Source of the DNA: K189A clade bacterium | Lineage (GTDB): Bacteria; Pseudomonadota; Gammaproteobacteria; Pseudomonadales; Azotimanducaceae | Assembly (NCBI GenBank): GCA_009886205.1 | Contig: QXZU01000119.1 | Coordinates: 1 to 46,954 of the forward strand | Length of the DNA stretch: 46,954 bases | Direction of reading: 5' to 3' | Shown here: piece after piece, positions 43,944 to 46,954 of the stretch | Numbering within the stretch: position 1 is the stretch's first letter | Layout: the number at the start of each line of letters is the position of its first letter | Notes under the pieces: model-generated | Seen by the model: the letters and a program-made list of their open reading frames with translations, nothing else | Databases searched by the model: none | Told to the model about the DNA's origin: nothing | Program-made: the position numbers and the translations under genes

Positions 43944-44405
43944 GTGAATACACAAATGAAAACTAAATTGACCGGCATCGCATTAGCCGTAGCAGCTGCT
44001 GGATTAGTAGGCTGCGAGTCTTCTGGATCTTCTTCAGCGGCAGCATCAGCAAGCAACTCAACCGACCTTGTGCATTGCTATGGTGTGAACGCATGTAACG
44101 GTCACAACGACTGTAAAACTGCGAGCAACGCCTGTAAGGGTCAAGGCGCATGTAAAGGTCAAGGCTTCGTAGCATTGCCATCTAAGGCATGTGCTGACGT
44201 TGGCGGCGAGCGCAGAGACGACTGGAGTGGCAGCATTGCTTCTGCAGACCTTTCTCATTGTTATGGTGTCAACGTTTGTGGCGGCCACAACGATTGCAAG
44301 ACAGCTGGTAATGCCTGTAAAGGACAAGCTGGATGTAAAGGACAAGGTTTTGTTGCAGCTCCTGCTAAAGCCTGTGCTGATATCGGCGGCAAGGTTGGCG
44401 CTTAA
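43944..44405 (+). CDS. bufA: Bufferin-type RiPP metallophore precursor with two six-Cys cores
   Basis: 153 residues from GTG 43944, chosen because AAAGGA lies eight bases upstream; ATG 43935 (on top of the ribosome site) and ATG 43956 are alternatives. A signal peptide ([19 protein letters not shown]) ends in a lipobox-like LVGC with Cys24. A Ser/Ala linker follows, then two 48-residue copies of a core with Cys at relative positions 5, 11, 17, 24, 30 and 43 (HCYGVN, HNDCKTA, NACKGQ, KGQGFV, KACAD). The copies match at 39 of 48 residues. It is followed by MNIO and DUF2063 genes, as in bufferin operons, whose precursors bind copper after cysteine modification. The 6/12-Cys type fits this protein. 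Confidence 0.88.
   Translation: MNTQMKTKLTGIALAVAAAGLVGCESSGSSSAAASASNSTDLVHCYGVNACNGHNDCKTASNACKGQGACKGQGFVALPSKACADVGGERRDDWSGSIASADLSHCYGVNVCGGHNDCKTAGNACKGQAGCKGQGFVAAPAKACADIGGKVGA
44064..44207 (+). repeat. First 48-codon six-Cys core module
   Basis: Encodes residues 41-88 of the precursor (Cys45, 51, 57, 64, 70, 83). Same length as the second module, 39 of 48 residues identical; third codon positions have diverged, so the duplication is not recent. Confidence 0.9.
44247..44390 (+). repeat. Second 48-codon six-Cys core module
   Basis: Encodes residues 102-149 (Cys106, 112, 118, 125, 131, 144). It is separated from the first module by a 13-residue linker, [13 protein letters not shown]. 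Confidence 0.9.
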
Positions 44406-45306
44406 TAGCGGCCCAACGACTCCGACCAGTAGCTCTGCTAATGGTCGGAATCTCTCGTCCAATAAAAAAAACGCTAAGCCCTACCTCGGATTTGGTCTTG
44501 GCTTAAGAACTGAACACTTTCAAGAAGTCATTGATTCTGAACCGGCTGTTGATTGGTTCGAAATTATTTCTGAAAACTTTATGGTAAAAGGCGGCAAGCC
44601 TAAATATTACCTACACAAAATTCGTGAACGCTACCCTATGGTCATGCACGGTGTTTCGCTGTCTATCGGCACCACCGACCCAATCAACTTTGACTATCTA
44701 CGCAGCCTGAAAACTCTGGCCAACGAAGTTCAGCCTGAGTGGTTATCAGATCACCTATGTTGGACTCAACATGGCGGCATCAATAGTCACGACCTTTTGC
44801 CACTGCCCTATACAGAGGAAGCGCTCGAGCACGTAAGCGCCCGGATCAGCGCAACCCAAGATTTCCTCGGCCAACAAATACTTATAGAAAATGTCTCCAG
44901 CTACCTCACTTACAATGATTCTTCAATTAGTGAGTGGGAGTTTTTATCGGCTGTGGCGGAAAAAGCCGATTGCCTGATTTTGCTAGATCTAAACAACATC
45001 TACGTCAGCGCACGTAATCACGGTTTCAATACAGAGGAATATTTAAATGGTATTGATCCGGCGAGAGTTCAACAATTTCACCTTGCTGGCCATACCGACT
45101 ATGGCGATTACGTCATCGACACTCATGATCACGATGTGGTGGATTCGGTCTGGGACCTCTACGCAAAGGCCATCCTCCGTTTTGGCCCGGTCAGTACAAT
45201 GATCGAGAGAGACGACAACATTCCACCACTTGCTGATTTGATCAGTGAATTAGATATGGCCAGAGCCATCGCTGCCGAAAATCCTCTTCATCTGCAAGTA
45301 CGATAG
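44395..45306 (+). CDS. bufB: MNIO (DUF692) enzyme for precursor modification; start/frame ambiguous
   Basis: The body is a typical MNIO protein, a TIM-barrel multinuclear iron oxygenase that modifies cysteines: [72 protein letters not shown] and MIERDDNIP carry the conserved His, Asp and Glu ligands. The coordinates give the only uninterrupted option, TTG 44395, overlapping bufA by 11 bases and adding about 30 atypical residues. ATG 44441 is better placed but in the neighbouring frame; a -1 shift on the eight A at 44464-44471 would join [10 protein letters not shown] to NAKPYLGFG, giving a family-like N-terminus. The next gene, bufC, is 22 bp downstream. Confidence 0.88.
   Translation: MALNSGPTTPTSSSANGRNLSSNKKNAKPYLGFGLGLRTEHFQEVIDSEPAVDWFEIISENFMVKGGKPKYYLHKIRERYPMVMHGVSLSIGTTDPINFDYLRSLKTLANEVQPEWLSDHLCWTQHGGINSHDLLPLPYTEEALEHVSARISATQDFLGQQILIENVSSYLTYNDSSISEWEFLSAVAEKADCLILLDLNNIYVSARNHGFNTEEYLNGIDPARVQQFHLAGHTDYGDYVIDTHDHDVVDSVWDLYAKAILRFGPVSTMIERDDNIPPLADLISELDMARAIAAENPLHLQVR
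44421..44449 (+). promoter_or_regulatory. Intercistronic hairpin between bufA and bufB
   Basis: TCCGACCAGTAGC and GCTAATGGTCGGA pair over 13 positions with one mismatch around the loop TCT. The hairpin starts 15 bases after the bufA stop and buries ATG 44441. No T tract follows. It may be an mRNA processing or stabilising element that keeps the precursor message more abundant than the enzyme message. Confidence 0.75.
44464..44471 (+). other. A8 slippery run at the start of bufB
   Basis: In the frame of ATG 44441 the run reads ATA AAA AAA ACG, containing the heptamer A-AAA-AAA. A -1 shift yields AAA AAA AAC in the MNIO frame. A ninth A in the genome would also place the ATG in frame, so homopolymer error is an alternative. 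Confidence 0.6.
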
Positions 45307-45328
45307 TTCGGTCCTCGACAAACAGAAC

Positions 45329-46105
45329 ATGTTAGAACAACAGCAAAACCAACTCATGGCTTACTTGCGTAATGAAGAGAGCCAAATTGAAGCACATATT
45401 GCCGATCAAGGCGGCGTAGCCATTGAAGTGCGTCTAGGCATATATAGAAATGCTTACAACATGCGCTTAAGAGAAGCGATAGAAGTAGACCACCCTGTTT
45501 TAGGCGTTTACCTTGGCGATGATTTGTTCGACCTTATGGCCGCTGAGTATGTTAAGCACTGCCCCTCATCACGTACGTCATTGCGCCACTTTGCTGACCA
45601 GTTACCGGGATTCTTGGCGCGCACAGAGCCCTTTTGCGAACACGGGCAGATTCCTGAACTGGCTAGATTTGAGAGGCTGTTAATGACTGCCTTCGATGCA
45701 GCTGAGGCAAATAGAGTAGCCAACGAGGCGTTAGCTGAACTCCCGGTAGAGGAGTGGCCGGACACAACCCTACGCTTTCATCCGAGCATGCAAATCTTCA
45801 GTACGCAGTGGAATGTTGTGGAAATGTGGCAAGCCATACGCGAGGAGCGAGAACCCCCTCCGCCAATTGAGCGCACAAACCATTGGTTAGTGTGGCGAAA
45901 CTCAAAACGGCTAACAGAATTTGCTTCCATTACCGGTTTAGAAGCTGAGCTGCTGCAAAGAGCGCTTCAAGGCAAAAACTTAGCCGAACTCTGTGAATTT
46001 TTGGCAGAGCACCTCGAAGAAAACAGAGTGGCTGAAACCTTCCTACAGATCATGCGTTCTTGGCTAGGCAAAGGCACTATTACCTCGCTGCACTTAGCGA
46101 CATAG
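45329..46105 (+). CDS. bufC: DUF2063-family partner protein of the MNIO enzyme
   Basis: 258 residues. The N-terminal region (QLMAYLRNEESQIEAHI, then RLGIYRNAYNMRLREAIEVDHPVLGVYLGDDLFDLMAAEYV, and HCPSSRTSLRHFADQLPGFL) is the DUF2063 putative DNA-binding domain, which in RiPP systems acts as precursor-recognition partner of DUF692 enzymes. The C-terminal part (HWLVWRNSKRLTEFASITGLEAELLQ) fits the winged-helix-like second domain of BufC/HvfC proteins. It is third gene of the operon, 22 bp after bufB. No DoxX or ECF sigma gene follows, unlike many relatives. Confidence 0.9.
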   Translation: MLEQQQNQLMAYLRNEESQIEAHIADQGGVAIEVRLGIYRNAYNMRLREAIEVDHPVLGVYLGDDLFDLMAAEYVKHCPSSRTSLRHFADQLPGFLARTEPFCEHGQIPELARFERLLMTAFDAAEANRVANEALAELPVEEWPDTTLRFHPSMQIFSTQWNVVEMWQAIREEREPPPPIERTNHWLVWRNSKRLTEFASITGLEAELLQRALQGKNLAELCEFLAEHLEENRVAETFLQIMRSWLGKGTITSLHLAT

Positions 46106-46185
46106 CAAAAACTGAAAACACCCGTCAAACAATTTCCAGTCGGCGTACCCTTCCTTGGCAACCGGCGATGACACAAAAAGAGTGT

Positions 46186-46671
46186 CTATATTTCTGCGGC
46201 CTCTTGAATATCCAACTTAGCCAAATCTAACCCCATTACAACGGCATCTTCCCTGCCCAGCAACGAAGGGTAATAGTCCCGCCGTAAGCCGATTCTGCTA
46301 AATCCTACCGACTCATAAAGAGACAGCGCCACGAGGTTGCCCGACCGCACTTCCAAAAACATCCCTTGGGCGTTTTGCCTTACCCCCCAAGTAATTACCC
46401 AGTGTAGCCAACGCCGCCCTAAACCTAAGCCTTGGAACTGAGGGTCTATGGCAATATTCAATAGATGCGCTTCATCAGCCGCCGCGCTTAACATAGCGTA
46501 ACCAATAAGCTGGGTTTCATTAAGTACCACCTGGCAGACATAGCCTTTTGCTGCAGCGTCTAGGCAGTCAACAAATCCTTTCTCCGTCCAGGGATTTAGG
46601 TGCGCCGCGTTTTCAATGGCTAGTACTTCAACCAAATCGGCTACCGACATCGGGCGATGGGTCAACTTCAT
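46186..46671 (-). CDS. rimI: Ribosomal protein S18 alanine N-acetyltransferase
   Basis: 161 residues. GNAT-fold motifs are clear: AIENAAHLNPWTEKGF at the N-terminus (RimI has xxHxxPWs), LLNIAIDPQFQGLGLGRRWL (acetyl-CoA pyrophosphate loop) and LEVRSGNLVALSLYESVGF. RimI acetylates the N-terminal Ala of ribosomal protein S18. The ATG follows the stop codon of the upstream gene with no gap (TAGATG), which means strict translational coupling. It is convergent with the bufferin-type operon. Confidence 0.92.
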   Translation of the reverse strand: MKLTHRPMSVADLVEVLAIENAAHLNPWTEKGFVDCLDAAAKGYVCQVVLNETQLIGYAMLSAAADEAHLLNIAIDPQFQGLGLGRRWLHWVITWGVRQNAQGMFLEVRSGNLVALSLYESVGFSRIGLRRDYYPSLLGREDAVVMGLDLAKLDIQEAAEI

Positions 46672-46953
46672 CTAAAGACGCCCGAGTTCACCCCAGAGCT
46701 TTTCTTTGGCAAGCGCATTGGTAGCAAGCTCTGCTAGATCCGGTACTTCTATAAAGCGCGAGGTTGCGCTGGGCAGCCACGGTTTCAGCGCCTTCATGGC
46801 CCCAGCACTGAATAAGCCTAGGCCTTCAGGGGATGTTAATCCGTGCTTGTCTAGGAAGGCCGCTACTGCGCGCTCCGGCGTACCGCTTGTAGCGACAACT
46901 GGCCATTGAAACTCGCTCAGCAGAGACTTTTTGCTGGCGTCAAACTCGCCATT
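46672..46953 (-). CDS. Protein upstream of rimI (5' partial), possibly HolD-like
   Basis: Ninety-three codons plus stop are visible, open at the right edge. The sequence ends AKEKLWGELGRL; WPVVATSGTPERAVAAFLDKHGL and GLGLFSAGAMKALKPWLP are the best conserved-looking parts. I do not recognise the family with confidence. In other gammaproteobacteria the gene before rimI is often holD (DNA polymerase III psi) or an uncharacterised protein in that place, so HolD-like is only a context guess. It is read directly into rimI. Confidence 0.6.
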   Translation of the reverse strand, partial: NGEFDASKKSLLSEFQWPVVATSGTPERAVAAFLDKHGLTSPEGLGLFSAGAMKALKPWLPSATSRFIEVPDLAELATNALAKEKLWGELGRL

Positions 46954-46954
46954 G

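Noticed and set aside
44191-44394. Long N-terminal extension of the MNIO frame across bufA
   Set aside because: This part overlaps the second Cys core of the precursor in another frame and gives residues unlike any MNIO N-terminus.
1-46954. Mobile element or genomic island boundaries
   Set aside because: No transposase, integrase, att-like repeat or tRNA was seen, and coding style is uniform; the bufferin-type operon may be transferred but shows no boundary signs.

Overview
The window looks like a chromosomal segment of a marine-type gammaproteobacterium. The evidence is core synteny (pepA-holC-valS), a FabY-type ketoacyl synthase, hemH, prfC, rimI and moaB of gammaproteobacterial type, a minor-pilin cluster, and dense two-strand coding with short gaps. 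Genus cannot be told from sequence alone; an oligotrophic marine lineage such as OM60/NOR5, SAR92 or a relative is inference. I see no tRNA, rRNA, CRISPR array, transposase, integrase or phage gene.

Layout. 1-4.0 kb: the end of an MFE-2-type hydroxyacyl-CoA dehydrogenase, a small membrane protein, a sterol-desaturase-family protein, and small exported proteins (Sel1 repeats, NTF2-like) plus a MAPEG protein. 4.1-12.8 kb: a methyltransferase, then what looks like an uptake and oxidation set: nitroreductase, phytanoyl-CoA-dioxygenase-like enzyme, GPH-type sodium/sugar symporter, GMC oxidoreductase with a gluconate-dehydrogenase-subunit-3-like partner, and a divergent thiolase-like protein; an RDD membrane protein follows. 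13.0-18.0 kb: pepA, holC (with a low-complexity insertion) and valS, followed by ten exact CCTTG repeats. 18.2-21.4 kb (minus strand): type IV pilus minor pilins of pilE, pilV, pilW and pilX type, without pilY1. 21.7-27.6 kb: membrane protein, PQQ-type sugar dehydrogenase, APC permease, LURP-one-related protein, GyrI-like protein whose conserved N-terminus has no normal start codon, and a quinone oxidoreductase. 27.7-32.1 kb: hisF and hisH, hemH, a LysR regulator and a divergent TSUP permease. 32.2-40.9 kb: a 1617-residue single-chain acyl-CoA carboxylase with the unusual order CT-alpha, helical linker, CT-beta, BC, BCCP; then moaB, a biosynthetic-type thiolase and fabY, so the block is centred on acyl-CoA and fatty-acid chemistry. 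41.0-43.4 kb: a SirB1-family protein and prfC. 43.9-46.1 kb: a bufferin-type RiPP metallophore operon. The end holds rimI and a partial upstream gene.

The most interesting system is the bufferin-type operon (43944-46105). Its precursor carries two 48-residue copies of a six-cysteine core behind a signal peptide that ends in a lipobox-like LVGC. It is followed by an MNIO (DUF692) modifying enzyme and a DUF2063 partner. A strong hairpin separates precursor and enzyme. The only well-placed ATG of the enzyme is in the wrong frame, and a run of eight A residues forming a classical -1 slippery heptamer would restore the frame. This is either a homopolymer error or a frameshift/slippage control of the modifying enzyme. 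Second in interest is the giant carboxylase with its reversed carboxyltransferase halves and roughly 450 uncharacterised residues between them.
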